NCBI GenBank assembly: GCA_018268435.1
Contig: JAFDWP010000209.1
Location: forward strand, 1-41,275
Length of the DNA: 41,275 nucleotides
Reading direction: 5' to 3'
DNA from: Actinomycetota bacterium
GTDB taxonomy: Bacteria > Actinomycetota > Actinomycetes > Actinomycetales > Microbacteriaceae
Shown one piece after another: positions 16,882 through 26,788 of the stretch. Each line of letters begins with the position of its first letter. Positions within the stretch are counted from its first letter, which is position 1. Under the pieces are notes generated by a model. The model was given only the letters and a program-made list of their open reading frames with translations. It ran no database searches and was not told the DNA's origin. The position numbers and the translations under genes are program-made.

Positions 16882-17538
16882 ATGGCTGACACCACTCTGA
16901 CGCTCGACGTGTTCGCCGGCGGCAAGAAGACCGGTACGGTCGACGCCCCCGCCGCGATCTTCGACGCCAAGACCAACGTTCCGCTGATCCACCAGGTCGT
17001 CGTCGCGCAGCTCGCCGCGGCACGCCAGGGCACCCACTCGACCAAGCGTCGTGGTGAGGTCTCCGGTGCCGGTCGCAAGCCCTTCAAGCAGAAGGGCACG
17101 GGTAACGCCCGCCAGGGCTCCATCCGCGCGCCGCACATGACCGGCGGTGGCATCGTCCACGGCCCGAAGCCGCGCGACTACTCGCAGCGCACCCCCAAGA
17201 AGATGATCGCCGCCGCCCTGCTGGGTGCGCTGAGCGACCGCTTCCGCGGTGAGCGCCTGCACGTCGTCGAGTCCTTCGGCATCGAGGGCAAGCCGTCCAC
17301 CAAGACGGCCGCCGCCTTCCTGAAGACGCTCCCGGGCAAGAACCGCCTCGTGGTCATCGACCGCGAGGATGACCTCACCGCCCTGAGCGTCCGCAACCTG
17401 TCCGGAGTGCACGTGCTGTACTTCGACCAGCTCAACGCCTACGACGTGGTCAACTCCGACGACATCGTCTTCACCAAGGCGGCCTTCGACGCGTTCGTCG
17501 CGCAGAAGTCCGGCGCAACCGAGGAGGTCTCCGCGTGA
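16882..17538 (+). CDS. rplD: 50S ribosomal protein L4
   Basis: A 218-residue L4, lining the peptide exit tunnel. The extended tunnel loop is visible as [20 protein letters not shown]...[22 protein letters not shown]4 is the autogenous regulator of the S10 operon in Escherichia coli. ATG 16882 follows rplC by 5 bp. Confidence 0.97.
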   Translation: MADTTLTLDVFAGGKKTGTVDAPAAIFDAKTNVPLIHQVVVAQLAAARQGTHSTKRRGEVSGAGRKPFKQKGTGNARQGSIRAPHMTGGGIVHGPKPRDYSQRTPKKMIAAALLGALSDRFRGERLHVVESFGIEGKPSTKTAAAFLKTLPGKNRLVVIDREDDLTALSVRNLSGVHVLYFDQLNAYDVVNSDDIVFTKAAFDAFVAQKSGATEEVSA

Positions 17539-17852
17539 GCGACAACATCCTCGCCGCGGCGTCCAACAAGGACCCGCGCGACATCATCCTGAAGCCGGTC
17601 GTCTCCGAGAAGAGCTACGGTCTGATCGACGAGGGCAAGTACACCTTCCTGGTGGACCCGCGCGCCTCCAAGACCGAGATCAAGCTCGCCATCGAGAAGA
17701 TCTTCGACGTCAAGGTCGCGAGCGTCAACACGATCAACCGTGTCGGCAAGGCTCGTCGCACCCGCTTCGGCACCGGCAAGCGCAAGGACACCAAGCGCGC
17801 CATCGTCGCCCTGAAGTCGGGCACCATCGACATCTTCACGGCAGTGAACTGA
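17535..17852 (+). CDS. rplW: 50S ribosomal protein L23
   Basis: A 105-residue protein at the exit-tunnel rim, docking site for trigger factor and [22 protein letters not shown] is the family opening. The GTG start overlaps the rplD stop codon by 4 bases (GTGA), indicating translational coupling. Confidence 0.97.
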   Translation: MSDNILAAASNKDPRDIILKPVVSEKSYGLIDEGKYTFLVDPRASKTEIKLAIEKIFDVKVASVNTINRVGKARRTRFGTGKRKDTKRAIVALKSGTIDIFTAVN

Positions 17853-17872
17853 CCGGGGGATAAGGACACAAC

Positions 17873-18712
17873 ATGGCTATTCGCAAGTACAAGCCCACGA
17901 CCCCGGGTCGCCGCGGCTCGTCGGTGGCAGACTTCGCCGAGATCACTCGATCGACGCCGGAGAAGTCGCTGCTGCGTCCGCTCAGCAAGACTGGTGGTCG
18001 CAACAACCAGGGCCGCATCACGACCCGTCACATCGGTGGTGGCCACAAGCGCCAGTACCGCGTCATCGACTTCCGTCGCAATGACAAGGACGGGATCGAC
18101 GCCAAGGTCGCTCACATCGAGTACGACCCCAACCGCACCGCGCGCATCGCGCTGCTGCACTACTTCGACGGCGAGAAGCGCTACATCCTCGCGCCGAACA
18201 AGCTGAAGCAGGGCGACGTCGTCGAGTCGGGTGCCGGCGCGGACATCAAGCCGGGCAACAACCTGCCGCTGAAGAACATCCCGACGGGTACCGTCATCCA
18301 CGCCATCGAGCTCCGCCCCGGCGGCGGCGCGAAGATGGCCCGCTCGGCCGGCGCCTCCGTGCGTCTGGTCGCGAAGGACGGCCCCTACGCTCAGCTGCGT
18401 CTGCCCTCGGGCGAGATCCGCAACGTCGACGCGCGCTGCCGTGCGACGATCGGCGAGGTCGGCAACGCCGAGCAGTCGAACATCAACTGGGGCAAGGCCG
18501 GCCGCAAGCGCTGGAAGGGCGTCCGCCCGACCGTCCGCGGTGTCGCGATGAACCCGGTGGACCACCCGCACGGTGGTGGTGAGGGCAAGACGTCCGGTGG
18601 TCGTCACCCCGTCACCCCCTGGGGCCAGGCTGAGGGACGCACCCGTCACGCCAACAAGGAAAGCGACAAGTACATCGTGCGTCGCCGTAACGCTGGCAAG
18701 AAGCGCAAGTAG
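17873..18712 (+). CDS. rplB: 50S ribosomal protein L2
   Basis: A 279-residue core protein of the peptidyl transferase region. [18 protein letters not shown] and the C-terminal [13 protein letters not shown], which contains the conserved histidine loop, are diagnostic. ATG 17873, standard length. Confidence 0.98.
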   Translation: MAIRKYKPTTPGRRGSSVADFAEITRSTPEKSLLRPLSKTGGRNNQGRITTRHIGGGHKRQYRVIDFRRNDKDGIDAKVAHIEYDPNRTARIALLHYFDGEKRYILAPNKLKQGDVVESGAGADIKPGNNLPLKNIPTGTVIHAIELRPGGGAKMARSAGASVRLVAKDGPYAQLRLPSGEIRNVDARCRATIGEVGNAEQSNINWGKAGRKRWKGVRPTVRGVAMNPVDHPHGGGEGKTSGGRHPVTPWGQAEGRTRHANKESDKYIVRRRNAGKKRK

Positions 18713-18724
18713 GAGTAAGAGAAG

Positions 18725-19006
18725 ATGCCTCGCAGTCTTAAGAAGGGCCCCTTCGTCGACGAGCACCTGCTTCGCAAGGTGATCGGTCAGAACGAAGCCG
18801 GCACGAAGAACGTCATCAAGACCTGGTCGCGCCGGTCGATGATCATCCCCGCCATGCTGGGACACACCATCGCCGTGCACGACGGACGCAAGCACATCCC
18901 CGTGTTCGTGTCCGAGACCATGGTCGGTCACAAGCTGGGCGAGTTCGCGCCCACCCGCACCTTCCGCGGCCACGAGAAGGACGACAAGAAGGGGCGGCGC
19001 CGCTAA
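18725..19006 (+). CDS. rpsS: 30S ribosomal protein S19
   Basis: A 93-residue 30S head protein contacting S13. [15 protein letters not shown] and [21 protein letters not shown] are family signatures. The GGAGTAAGAG site precedes ATG 18725; the stop overlaps the rplV start (TAATG). Confidence 0.98.
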   Translation: MPRSLKKGPFVDEHLLRKVIGQNEAGTKNVIKTWSRRSMIIPAMLGHTIAVHDGRKHIPVFVSETMVGHKLGEFAPTRTFRGHEKDDKKGRRR

Positions 19007-19407
19007 TGGTCGAGTCCATCGCACGCGTGAAGCACATCCGCGTGACCCCGCAGAAGGCTCGTCGTGTCGTGGCCCTCATCAAGGGCAAGCAGGCGCAGGA
19101 AGCCCTCGCCATCCTGAAGTTCGCGCAGCAGAGCGCCTCCGAGCCGATCTACAAGCTCGTGCACTCCGCCATGGCGAACGCCCAGGTGAAGGCCGATCGC
19201 GACGGCGAGTTCCTCGACGAGCAGGACCTGTACGTCAAGAACGCCTTCGTGGACGAGGGGACGACGCTGAAGCGTTTCCAGCCCCGCGCCCAGGGCCGCG
19301 CGTTCCAGATCAAGAAGCGCACGAGCCACATCACGGTCGTGCTGGCCACCCCCGCCCTTCGACAGGCTCAGGGACCGGCTGAAGAGACGAAGAAGGCGAG
19401 CAAGTAA
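19006..19407 (+). CDS. rplV: 50S ribosomal protein L22 with repeat-derived C-terminal tail
   Basis: A 133-residue tunnel protein. The core ([17 protein letters not shown] to ITVVLA, about residues 10-113) is standard. Residues 117-124 (A-L-R-Q-A-Q-G-P) are encoded by a perfect copy of the intergenic repeat CCTTCGACAGGCTCAGGGA (19355-19376), read in frame, followed by a lysine-rich end. The tail lies beyond the conserved core, so it should not disturb the fold. Start and stop overlap neighbours (TAATG at both ends). Confidence 0.96.
   Translation: MVESIARVKHIRVTPQKARRVVALIKGKQAQEALAILKFAQQSASEPIYKLVHSAMANAQVKADRDGEFLDEQDLYVKNAFVDEGTTLKRFQPRAQGRAFQIKKRTSHITVVLATPALRQAQGPAEETKKASK
19355..19376. 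repeat. Dispersed CCTTCGACAGGCTC repeat inside rplV
   Basis: Same sequence as the intergenic copies at 30964 and 32146 (the latter with one change), here translated as part of the L22 tail. Confidence 0.8.
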
Positions 19408-20159
19408 TGGGACAGAAGGTAAACCCGTACGGCTTCCGTCTCGGCATCACGACGGACCACGTCTCGCGCTGGTTCTCTGACTCGACGAAGCCGGGTCAGC
19501 GTTACGCCGACTACGTCGCCGAGGACATCAAGATCCGCAAGCTCCTGCAGACGCAGCTCGACCGCGCCGGCGTGAGCAACATCGAGATCGAGCGCACCCG
19601 CGACCGCGTGCGTGTGGACATCCACACCGCGCGTCCCGGCATCGTCATCGGCCGCCGCGGCGCCGAGGCGGAGCGCATCCGTGGCGACCTCGAGAAGCTC
19701 ACGGGCAAGCAGATCCAGCTGAACATCCTCGAGGTGAAGAACCCCGAGGCCGACGCTCAGCTCGTCGCCCAGGGCATCGCCGAGCAGCTCTCTGCTCGCG
19801 TCGCCTTCCGTCGTGCCATGCGCAAGGGCCTCCAGGGTGCCCAGCGCGCCGGCGCGAAGGGCATCCGGATCCAGGTCTCGGGCCGCCTCGGCGGCGCGGA
19901 GATGAGCCGGTCGGAGTTCTACCGCGAGGGTCGTGTGCCGCTGCACACGCTGCGCGCGAACATCGACTACGGCTTCTACGAGGCCAAGACCACCTTCGGC
20001 CGCATCGGCGTGAAGGTCTGGATCTACAAGGGCGACCTCACCAACAAGGAGCTTGCTCGCGAGCAGGCCAACGCACCGAAGTCCCGTCGTGATGACCGTG
20101 GCGACCGTCGCCGCGGCCCGCGCAACGAGGCTCCCGTCGCAGAAGGAGCGTCTGCCTGA
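19407..20159 (+). CDS. rpsC: 30S ribosomal protein S3
   Basis: A 250-residue protein of the mRNA entry channel. [14 protein letters not shown], the type II KH domain loop [14 protein letters not shown], and the C-terminal domain ending ...[13 protein letters not shown] identify S3. A charged C-terminal extension of about 40 residues follows. ATG 19407 overlaps the rplV stop. Confidence 0.98.
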   Translation: MGQKVNPYGFRLGITTDHVSRWFSDSTKPGQRYADYVAEDIKIRKLLQTQLDRAGVSNIEIERTRDRVRVDIHTARPGIVIGRRGAEAERIRGDLEKLTGKQIQLNILEVKNPEADAQLVAQGIAEQLSARVAFRRAMRKGLQGAQRAGAKGIRIQVSGRLGGAEMSRSEFYREGRVPLHTLRANIDYGFYEAKTTFGRIGVKVWIYKGDLTNKELAREQANAPKSRRDDRGDRRRGPRNEAPVAEGASA

Positions 20160-20578
20160 TGCTTATCCCTCGTAAGGTCAAGTTCCGCAAGCAGCACCAC
20201 CCGAAGCGTGATGGCGCGGCCACCGGCGGCACGAAGGTCTCCTTCGGCGAGTTCGGCATCCAGGCGCTCACGCCCGCTTACGTGACCAACCGTCAGATCG
20301 AGTCCGCTCGTATCGCGATGACGCGTCACATCAAGCGTGGTGGCAAGGTGTGGATCAACATCTACCCCGACCGTCCGCTCACGAAGAAGCCCGCCGAGAC
20401 CCGCATGGGTTCCGGTAAGGGTTCCCCCGAGTGGTGGGTCGCCAACGTCAAGCCGGGTCGCGTCCTGTTCGAGGTCGCGGGCGTCAACGAGGAACTCGCT
20501 CGTGAGGCCCTGACCCGTGCCATTCACAAGCTGCCTCTCAAGGCACGAATCATCAAGCGCGAGGAGGGCGACGCGTAA
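20159..20578 (+). CDS. rplP: 50S ribosomal protein L16
   Basis: A 139-residue protein near the A-site of the large subunit. [17 protein letters not shown] and [22 protein letters not shown] are diagnostic. The start overlaps the rpsC stop (TGATG). Confidence 0.98.
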   Translation: MLIPRKVKFRKQHHPKRDGAATGGTKVSFGEFGIQALTPAYVTNRQIESARIAMTRHIKRGGKVWINIYPDRPLTKKPAETRMGSGKGSPEWWVANVKPGRVLFEVAGVNEELAREALTRAIHKLPLKARIIKREEGDA

Positions 20579-20892
20579 TGGCGATCGGCACCAAGGAGCT
20601 CGGTGTCACCGAGCTCGACACGTTCGAAGACCAGCGCCTCGTCGAGGAGCTGCGCAAGGCCAAGGAGGAGCTGTTCAACCTCCGTTTCCAGTCGGCCACC
20701 GGCCAGCTGGAGAGCCACGGCCGCATCCGCGCCGTCAAGCGCGACATCGCGCGCCTCTACACCGTGATCCGTGAGCGCGAGCTCGGCATCCGTGCGACGC
20801 CGGCTCCCGTCGAGGTCCCGGCCAAGAAGGCGTCCAAGGCAAAGGCGAAGAAGGCCGATGAGGCTGACGCGCCGAAGGAGGAGGCCGAGTAA
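20578..20892 (+). CDS. rpmC: 50S ribosomal protein L29 with C-terminal extension
   Basis: A 104-residue protein; L29 is normally 60-75. The two-helix core ([18 protein letters not shown], then [19 protein letters not shown]) ends near residue 66. The rest is a Lys/Ala/Glu-rich tail, as in many actinobacteria. Overlaps both neighbours (TAATG). Confidence 0.95.
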   Translation: MAIGTKELGVTELDTFEDQRLVEELRKAKEELFNLRFQSATGQLESHGRIRAVKRDIARLYTVIRERELGIRATPAPVEVPAKKASKAKAKKADEADAPKEEAE

Positions 20893-21209
20893 TGGCTGAG
20901 AAGAAGGCTGCTGCCGCCGAGGCCGAGGTCGTCTCGCACGACGTGCGCGACGCCGACGCTCGTGGCTACCGCAAGTCGCGCCGCGGCTACGTCGTCAGCG
21001 ACAAGATGGACAAGACCATCGTCGTCGAGGTCGAGGACCGCGTGAAGCACCCGCTGTACGGCAAGGTCATCCGCCGCACGACGAAGGTCAAGGCGCACGA
21101 CGAGAACAACACCGCCGGCATCGGCGACCTCGTTCTCATCAACGAGACCCGCCCGCTGAGCGCCACCAAGCGCTGGCGTCTGGTGGAGATCCTGGAGAAG
21201 GCAAAGTGA
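20892..21209 (+). CDS. rpsQ: 30S ribosomal protein S17
   Basis: A 105-residue OB-fold primary 16S rRNA binder. The core is [29 protein letters not shown] to [23 protein letters not shown]. It has an N-terminal extension of about 30 charged residues compared with short S17 proteins. Confidence 0.97.
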   Translation: MAEKKAAAAEAEVVSHDVRDADARGYRKSRRGYVVSDKMDKTIVVEVEDRVKHPLYGKVIRRTTKVKAHDENNTAGIGDLVLINETRPLSATKRWRLVEILEKAK

Positions 21210-21574
21210 TCCAGACCGAGTCCCGACTCAAGGTCGCCGACAACACCGGCGCCAAGGAGCTGCTCACCATCCGCGTGCTCGGCGGCTCCAGCCGTCGCTA
21301 CGCCGGCGTGGGCGACATCATCGTCGCGACGGTGAAGGACGCGATCCCCGGTGGGAACGTGAAGAAGGGTGACGTCGTCAAGGCCGTCATCGTCCGCACC
21401 GTCAAGCAGACCCGCCGTCCCGACGGCTCGTACATCAAGTTCGACGAGAACGCCGCCGTGATCCTGAAGAACGACGGGGAGCCCCGCGGCACCCGCATCT
21501 TCGGTCCGGTCGGCCGTGAGCTCCGTGACAAGAAGTTCATGAAGATCGTCTCGCTCGCCCCGGAGGTGCTGTAA
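21206..21574 (+). CDS. rplN: 50S ribosomal protein L14
   Basis: A 122-residue protein at the subunit interface. [20 protein letters not shown] and [13 protein letters not shown]...FDENAAVI are family blocks. GTG start overlapping the rpsQ stop by 4 bases. Confidence 0.98.
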   Translation: MIQTESRLKVADNTGAKELLTIRVLGGSSRRYAGVGDIIVATVKDAIPGGNVKKGDVVKAVIVRTVKQTRRPDGSYIKFDENAAVILKNDGEPRGTRIFGPVGRELRDKKFMKIVSLAPEVL

Positions 21575-21577
21575 CTC

Positions 21578-21937
21578 ATGGCGAACATCAAGAAGGGTGA
21601 CCTGGTTCAGGTCATCTCCGGCCGCAAGCAGGACAAGGGCGGCGACCGCGGCAAGCAGGGCAAGGTCCTCGAGGTCCTCGTCGAGCAGAACCGTGTGATC
21701 GTGGAGGGCGTGAACTACGCCACCAAGCACACCCGTGTCGGTCAGACGCAGCGCGGCACCAAGACGGGCGGCATCGAGACCATCGAGGCCCCCATCCACA
21801 TCTCGAACGTCGCCCTGGTCGACCCCGAGACGAAGAAGCCGACCAAGGTCGGTCACCGCGTCGAGGAGCAGGTCAAGGACGGCGTGAAGCGCACGGTCCG
21901 CGTGCGCTACGCGAAGAAGAGCGGTAAGGACCTCTGA
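21578..21937 (+). CDS. rplX: 50S ribosomal protein L24
   Basis: A 119-residue assembly-initiator protein with the KOW motif [21 protein letters not shown] at residues 4-24. Three bases after rplN; its stop overlaps rplE (TGATG). Confidence 0.97.
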   Translation: MANIKKGDLVQVISGRKQDKGGDRGKQGKVLEVLVEQNRVIVEGVNYATKHTRVGQTQRGTKTGGIETIEAPIHISNVALVDPETKKPTKVGHRVEEQVKDGVKRTVRVRYAKKSGKDL

Positions 21938-22527
21938 TGGCGGCTGCTGACGCCGCGGGTGCTGTCAAGGTGCAGCCCCGCCTGAAGGCGAAGTACAACA
22001 ACGAGATCAAGAAGGCTCTGCAGGACGAGTTCGGCTACGAGAACGTCATGCAGATCCCTGGCCTGGTCAAGGTCGTCGTCAACACCGGTGTCGGTGAAGC
22101 GGCGCGCGACTCCAAGGTGATCGATGGTGCGGTCGACGACCTCACCAAGATCACCGGCCAGAAGCCGATCGTCACGAAGGCCCGCAAGTCCATCGCGCAG
22201 TTCAAGCTGCGCGAGGGTCAGCCCATCGGCGCGCACGTCACCCTCCGCGGTGACCGCGCCTGGGAGTTCGTGGACCGCCTCGTGAACCTCGCACTGCCCC
22301 GTATCCGCGACTTCCGCGGTCTCTCGGACAAGCAGTTCGACGGCAACGGCAACTACACCTTCGGTCTCACGGAGCAGAGCGTGTTCCACGAGATCGATCA
22401 GGACAAGATCGACCGCGTCCGCGGTTTCGACATCACTGTCGTCACCACGGCGAAGAACGACGACGAGGGCCGCGCACTCCTGCGTCACCTCGGCTTCCCG
22501 TTCAAGTCGGCTGACGCGCAGGCGTGA
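21937..22527 (+). CDS. rplE: 50S ribosomal protein L5
   Basis: A 196-residue 5S rRNA-binding protein. [37 protein letters not shown] and LPRIRDFRG are diagnostic. It has about 12 extra N-terminal residues. Usually followed by rpsN (S14); here a hairpin and a promoter follow instead, so it is the last gene of the S10-type transcript. Confidence 0.97.
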   Translation: MAAADAAGAVKVQPRLKAKYNNEIKKALQDEFGYENVMQIPGLVKVVVNTGVGEAARDSKVIDGAVDDLTKITGQKPIVTKARKSIAQFKLREGQPIGAHVTLRGDRAWEFVDRLVNLALPRIRDFRGLSDKQFDGNGNYTFGLTEQSVFHEIDQDKIDRVRGFDITVVTTAKNDDEGRALLRHLGFPFKSADAQA

Positions 22528-22535
22528 GTCACGCA

Positions 22536-22569
22536 CCGAAGACCGGATCCGCACGGATCCGGTCTTCGG
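22536..22569 (+). terminator. Terminator between rplE and rpsH
   Basis: CCGAAGACCGGATCC (22536-22550) pairs perfectly with 22555-22569 around a 4-nt loop, starting 8 bp after the rplE stop. A 15-bp perfect stem in mid-cluster implies a transcript end here. Confidence 0.75.
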
Positions 22570-22586
22570 GCGTGTCCCGTCTGACG

Positions 22587-22592
22587 TACAAT
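22587..22592 (+). promoter_or_regulatory. Internal promoter before rpsH
   Basis: TACAAT (22587-22592), one base from the consensus -10, in a locally AT-rich stretch that includes the palindrome CAATT-gaa-AATTG (22589-22601). A -35 at 22564-22569 (CTTCGG) would overlap the terminator arm and is poor. The leader that follows holds a hairpin, CTGCCG/CGGCAG (22621-22637). Confidence 0.55.
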
Positions 22593-22667
22593 TGAAAATT
22601 GCGTGCTCATCGCAGGCCGTCTGCCGTGTAACGGCAGCCGGAACCTCATGAACGAAAGAAGAACACT

Positions 22668-23066
22668 ATGACGATGACAGACCCGGTCGCAGATCTGCTG
22701 ACCCGTCTGCGCAACGCGAACTCGGCGCATCACGACTCCGTGACCCTGCCGTCGAGCAAGCTGAAGACCCACATCGCCGAGATCCTCCAGCAGGAGGGCT
22801 ACATCTCCGGTTGGGAGATCTCGGACGCCCGTGTCGGCCAGAACCTCACCATCTCGCTGAAGTACGGCCCGAACCGCGAGCGGTCGATCGCCGGCATCAA
22901 GCGCGTCTCGAAGCCCGGCCTCCGCGTGTACGCGAAGTCGACCGAGCTGCCCAAGGTCCTCGGCGGCCTCGGCGTGGCGATCCTGTCCACCTCCTCGGGG
23001 CTCCTCACGGACCGCCAGGCAGAGCAGAAGGGCGTGGGCGGAGAAGTTCTCGCCTACGTGTGGTGA
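22668..23066 (+). CDS. rpsH: 30S ribosomal protein S8
   Basis: A 132-residue 16S rRNA-binding protein. [16 protein letters not shown] at the start and [26 protein letters not shown] at the end are diagnostic. First gene after the internal terminator and promoter. S8 is the feedback repressor of the spc operon in Escherichia coli, which makes its position at the head of this transcript notable. Confidence 0.98.
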   Translation: MTMTDPVADLLTRLRNANSAHHDSVTLPSSKLKTHIAEILQQEGYISGWEISDARVGQNLTISLKYGPNRERSIAGIKRVSKPGLRVYAKSTELPKVLGGLGVAILSTSSGLLTDRQAEQKGVGGEVLAYVW

Positions 23067-23072
23067 TCTGAA

Positions 23073-23609
23073 ATGTCGCGTATTGGACGACTTCCCATCG
23101 AGATCCCCGCGGGCGTGACCGTTTCGGTCGACGGCCGTGCGGTCACGGTGAAGGGCCCGAAGGGCGAGCTCTCGCTCACCGTGGCCTCCCCCATCGAGGT
23201 GTCGGTCGAGGAGAACCAGGTTCTCGTCACCCGCCCGGACGACGAGCGCGCTTCGCGTTCGCTGCACGGTCTGACCCGCACCCTCATCAATAACGACATC
23301 ATCGGCGTGACCCAGGGCTACACCAAGGGCCTCGAGGTCGTCGGCACCGGTTACCGCGTGCAGCAGAAGGGCAGCTCGGTCGAGTTCGCCCTCGGCTTCT
23401 CGCACCCGGTCCTGATCGACCCGCCCGCCGGCATCACCCTGACGGTCGAGGGCAACAACAAGCTCGTCGTCAGCGGTATCAGCAAGCAGGCCGTCGGCGA
23501 GGCGGCTGCGAACATCCGCAAGATCCGCAAGCCCGAGCCGTACAAGGGCAAGGGTGTGCGCTACGCCGGCGAGATCGTGCGTCGCAAGGCCGGAAAGAGT
23601 GGTAAGTAA
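23073..23609 (+). CDS. rplF: 50S ribosomal protein L6
   Basis: A 178-residue two-domain protein near the factor-binding site. [17 protein letters not shown] at the start and [17 protein letters not shown] at the end are signatures. Six bases after rpsH. Confidence 0.98.
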   Translation: MSRIGRLPIEIPAGVTVSVDGRAVTVKGPKGELSLTVASPIEVSVEENQVLVTRPDDERASRSLHGLTRTLINNDIIGVTQGYTKGLEVVGTGYRVQQKGSSVEFALGFSHPVLIDPPAGITLTVEGNNKLVVSGISKQAVGEAAANIRKIRKPEPYKGKGVRYAGEIVRRKAGKSGK

Positions 23610-23611
23610 CC

Positions 23612-23971
23612 ATGGCTATCAAGACGAAGTCCGACGCCCGCTCGCGTCGTCATGCTCGCCTTCGCAAGAAGATCCAGGGCACCGAGGCGCGTCCGCGCCT
23701 GGTCGTCACCCGTTCGGCCCGCCACGTCTTCGTGCAGCTGGTCGACGACAGCAAGGGCCACACCGTGGCCAGCGCCTCCACCCTCGAGAACGACCTGCGT
23801 GCGTTCGACGGTGACAAGACCGCCAAGGCCCGCAAGGTCGGCGAGCTCGTCGCCGAGCGTGCGAAGGCCGCCGGTGTCTCGGAGGCCGTGTTCGACCGCG
23901 GTGGCAACCGGTACGCCGGTCGCGTCGCGGCCATCGCCGATGGCGCCCGTGAAGGGGGGCTGGCACTGTGA
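23612..23971 (+). CDS. rplR: 50S ribosomal protein L18
   Basis: A 119-residue 5S rRNA-binding protein. [21 protein letters not shown] and [24 protein letters not shown] are diagnostic. Its stop overlaps the GTG of rpsE. Confidence 0.98.
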   Translation: MAIKTKSDARSRRHARLRKKIQGTEARPRLVVTRSARHVFVQLVDDSKGHTVASASTLENDLRAFDGDKTAKARKVGELVAERAKAAGVSEAVFDRGGNRYAGRVAAIADGAREGGLAL

Positions 23972-24657
23972 GTGACATCAAGGAGAACGAAGTGACCGAG
24001 ACGGCTCCTGCCGCCGAGAACGCGGCCGGTTCCGAGGCCCCGCAGCGCGACGAGCGCCGCGGCGGCCGTGGTGGCCGCGACCGCGGCCAGGGCGGTCGCG
24101 ACCGCAACTCCCGCGACCGTGGGGACAACCAGTTCCTCGAGCGCGTGGTGACCATCAACCGCGTGTCGAAGGTCGTCAAGGGTGGCCGTCGCTTCAGCTT
24201 CACCGCGCTCGTCGTGGTGGGCGACGGCAACGGTCTCGTGGGTGTCGGCTACGGCAAGGCCCGTGAGGTCCCCCTCGCCATCTCGAAGGGTGTCGAGGAG
24301 GCCAAGCGCAACTTCTTCCGCGTGCCGCGCTCCGCGTCGACCATCCCGCACCCCGTGCAGGGCGAGGCCGCTGCCGGCGTCGTGCTGCTGCGTCCGGCCG
24401 CTGCCGGTACCGGTGTCATCGCGGGTGGTCCCGTCCGCGCCGTGCTCGAGTGCGCCGGCATCCACGACGTGCTGTCGAAGTCGCTCGGCTCGTCGAACAC
24501 CATCAACATCGTGCACGCGACGGTGGAGGCCCTGAAGCAGCTCGAGGAGCCCCGTGCGGTCGCCGCGCGTCGTGGCCTCGAGTTCGACCAGGTCGCCCCG
24601 GCGCGTCTCGTCCGCGCAGAGGCCGAGGCCATCGCTGCGCAGAAGGCAGGTGCCTGA
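23968..24657 (+). CDS. rpsE: 30S ribosomal protein S5
   Basis: A 229-residue protein of the decoding fidelity centre. The core begins at [23 protein letters not shown] and includes [16 protein letters not shown]. Before it lies a disordered N-terminal extension of about 50 residues rich in Arg, Gly and Asp, usual in actinobacteria. GTG start overlapping rplR. Confidence 0.97.
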   Translation: MSDIKENEVTETAPAAENAAGSEAPQRDERRGGRGGRDRGQGGRDRNSRDRGDNQFLERVVTINRVSKVVKGGRRFSFTALVVVGDGNGLVGVGYGKAREVPLAISKGVEEAKRNFFRVPRSASTIPHPVQGEAAAGVVLLRPAAAGTGVIAGGPVRAVLECAGIHDVLSKSLGSSNTINIVHATVEALKQLEEPRAVAARRGLEFDQVAPARLVRAEAEAIAAQKAGA

Positions 24658-24842
24658 TGGCTGCGCGCCTCAAGGTCACGCAGGTCAAGTCCAAGGTGAG
24701 TGAGAAGCAGAACCAGCGCGACACGCTGCGTTCGCTCGGCCTCAAGCGGATCGGCGACTCGGTCGTCCGTCCCGACGACGCCCAGACCCGCGGCTACGTC
24801 CGCGCGGTCGCTCACCTCGTCAAGGTTGAGGAGATCGACTAA
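24657..24842 (+). CDS. rpmD: 50S ribosomal protein L30
   Basis: A 61-residue protein. [33 protein letters not shown] is the L30 fold signature. The ATG overlaps the rpsE stop (TGATG); the longer frame upstream is a shadow of rpsE. Confidence 0.96.
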   Translation: MAARLKVTQVKSKVSEKQNQRDTLRSLGLKRIGDSVVRPDDAQTRGYVRAVAHLVKVEEID

Positions 24843-25363
24843 TGGCTGAGAAGAAGGAAGCGGCCACGAAGACCGCCGCCAAGAAGCCGGCCGCCAAGAA
24901 GGCCGAGGAGACCACCGTCTCCCGTCCCGGCGTCCTGAAGGTGCACCACCTGCGTCCGGTCCCCGGCGCCAACACCGCGAAGACCCGTGTGGGTCGCGGT
25001 GAGGGCTCCAAGGGCAAGACCGCCGGTCGCGGCACCAAGGGCACCAAGGCCCGCAACACCGTTCGCGTCGGTTTCGAGGGTGGGCAGATGCCGCTGCACA
25101 TGCGCACCCCGAAGCTGCGCGGCTTCAAGAACCCGTTCCGCGTGGAGTACCAGGTCGTGAACCTGGACAAGCTCGCCGAGCTCTACCCGACCGGTGGCGA
25201 CGTGACCGTCGCCGACCTGGTCGCCAAGGGCGCGGTTCGCAAGAACGAGAAGGTCAAGGTCCTGGCGGGCGGCGAGATCGCCGTCGCTCTGACCGTGTCG
25301 GTCGACAAGGTCTCCGGCGCAGCGTCGCAGAAGATCGTCGCAGCCGGCGGATCCGTCAAGTAA
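24842..25363 (+). CDS. rplO: 50S ribosomal protein L15
   Basis: A 173-residue protein. The core [36 protein letters not shown] is typical L15, preceded by about 30 Ala/Lys-rich residues. Last gene of the spc transcript, ending just before a terminator. Confidence 0.97.
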   Translation: MAEKKEAATKTAAKKPAAKKAEETTVSRPGVLKVHHLRPVPGANTAKTRVGRGEGSKGKTAGRGTKGTKARNTVRVGFEGGQMPLHMRTPKLRGFKNPFRVEYQVVNLDKLAELYPTGGDVTVADLVAKGAVRKNEKVKVLAGGEIAVALTVSVDKVSGAASQKIVAAGGSVK

Positions 25364-25373
25364 CACCCGTCGA

Positions 25374-25401
25374 GAGGGGCCGGAGATTTCTCCGGCCCCT
25401 C
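25374..25401 (+). terminator. Terminator between rplO and secY
   Basis: GAGGGGCCGGAGA and its exact complement form a 12-13 bp stem, followed by TTGCGTT. It separates the ribosomal genes from secY. Confidence 0.8.
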
Positions 25402-25406
25402 TTGCG

Positions 25407-25412
25407 TTACCC
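25407..25412 (+). promoter_or_regulatory. Possible -10 box of the secY operon
   Basis: TACCCT just after the rplO terminator, about 54 nt before the secY start. The same hexamer precedes truA. No -35 recognised. Confidence 0.4.
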
Positions 25413-25465
25413 TGGTTTCTTGGCTGTCCCCTTCGGGACGACCCCCCTTTCAGGAAGGCAAGCTT

Positions 25466-26788
25466 TTGTTCAGCGCCATCGCGCGGATCTTCCGCACGCC
25501 GGATCTTCGACGCAAGATCGGTTTCACGATCGCGATCATCGCGATCTACCGCCTCGGATCCACCGTGCCCGCTCCGTTCGTGAGCTTCCCGAACGTCTCG
25601 GAGTGCCTCGCACAGAACAGCGGCACCGAGGGCCTTCTCGGGCTCGTGAACCTCTTCTCCGGCGGCGCGCTGCTGAAGCTGTCGATCTTCGCGCTCGGCG
25701 TCATGCCCTACATCACGGCGTCGATCATCACGCAGCTGCTGCGCGTCGTGATCCCGCACTTCGAGGCGCTGCACAAGGAGGGCCAGGCCGGCCAGGCCCG
25801 GCTCACGCAGTACACCCGGTACGTGACGATCGCGCTGGCGCTGCTGCAGTCGACCACCCTCGTCACCGTCGCCCGCACCGGACAGCTGTTCGGCCAGACC
25901 GGCGTCGCGGCGTGCAACCAGCTGCTCACCAACGACGTGTGGTGGGCGCAGCTGCTGCTGATCATCACGCTGACCGCGGGTACCGGCCTCATCATGTGGT
26001 TCGCCGAGCTCGTGACCGAGAAGGGCATCGGCAACGGCATGTCGCTGCTGATCTTCACGTCGATCGCTGCGACCTTCCCCGGCGCCATGTGGGCGATCTG
26101 GCAGACGAAGGGCTTCGAGGTCTTCCTGCTCGTGCTGCTCGTCGGCATCGTCGTGATGACCCTGGTCGTCTTCATCGAGCAGTCCCAGCGCCGGATCCCG
26201 GTGCAGTACGCGAAGCGCATGGTCGGACGCCGCACCTACGGCGGCACCAACACCTACATCCCGATCAAGGTGAACATGGCGGGTGTGATCCCGGTCATCT
26301 TCGCCTCGTCGCTGCTGTACATCCCGATGCTGATCGCGCAGTTCAACATCCCGCAGGACGGCTCGACGCCGCCGGCATGGGCGACCTGGATCATGACGTA
26401 CTTCGTCAAGGGCGACCACCCGATCTACATGCTCACGTACTTCCTGCTGATCATCGGGTTCACCTACTTCTACGTCTCGATCACGTTCAACCCGACCGAG
26501 GTCGCCGACAACATGAAGAAGTACGGCGGGTTCATCCCGGGCATCCGCGCGGGCCGTCCCACCGCCGAGTACCTCGACTACGTGCTCACGCGCATCACGC
26601 TGCCCGGGTCCCTGTACCTCGGTCTCATCGCGCTGATCCCGCTGATCGCACTGGCCACGGTCGGCGCCAACCAGAACTTCCCGTTCGGCGGCGCATCGAT
26701 CCTCATCATCGTCGGCGTCGGTCTGGAGACGGTCAAGCAGATCGACGCGCAGCTGCAGCAGCGACACTACGAAGGGCTTCTCCGATGA
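25466..26788 (+). CDS. secY: Protein translocase subunit SecY
   Basis: The 440-residue pore subunit of the Sec translocon, with ten predicted membrane helices. FRTPDLRRKIGFTIAIIAIYRLGSTVPAP at the N-terminus, the plug region after it, and the cytoplasmic loop RRIPVQYAKRMVGRRTYGG are diagnostic. The start is TTG at 25466, supported by AGGAAGG seven bases upstream and by the normal SecY N-terminus; no other start gives the family length. The stop overlaps the adk ATG (ATGA), giving secY-adk-map as one unit. Confidence 0.97.
   Translation: MFSAIARIFRTPDLRRKIGFTIAIIAIYRLGSTVPAPFVSFPNVSECLAQNSGTEGLLGLVNLFSGGALLKLSIFALGVMPYITASIITQLLRVVIPHFEALHKEGQAGQARLTQYTRYVTIALALLQSTTLVTVARTGQLFGQTGVAACNQLLTNDVWWAQLLLIITLTAGTGLIMWFAELVTEKGIGNGMSLLIFTSIAATFPGAMWAIWQTKGFEVFLLVLLVGIVVMTLVVFIEQSQRRIPVQYAKRMVGRRTYGGTNTYIPIKVNMAGVIPVIFASSLLYIPMLIAQFNIPQDGSTPPAWATWIMTYFVKGDHPIYMLTYFLLIIGFTYFYVSITFNPTEVADNMKKYGGFIPGIRAGRPTAEYLDYVLTRITLPGSLYLGLIALIPLIALATVGANQNFPFGGASILIIVGVGLETVKQIDAQLQQRHYEGLLR

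Noticed and set aside
22528..22667. A hidden rpsN (S14) gene between rplE and rpsH
   Set aside because: Only 140 bp are available and no frame shows S14 motifs such as the CxxC pairs or the GRPRG-type segment.
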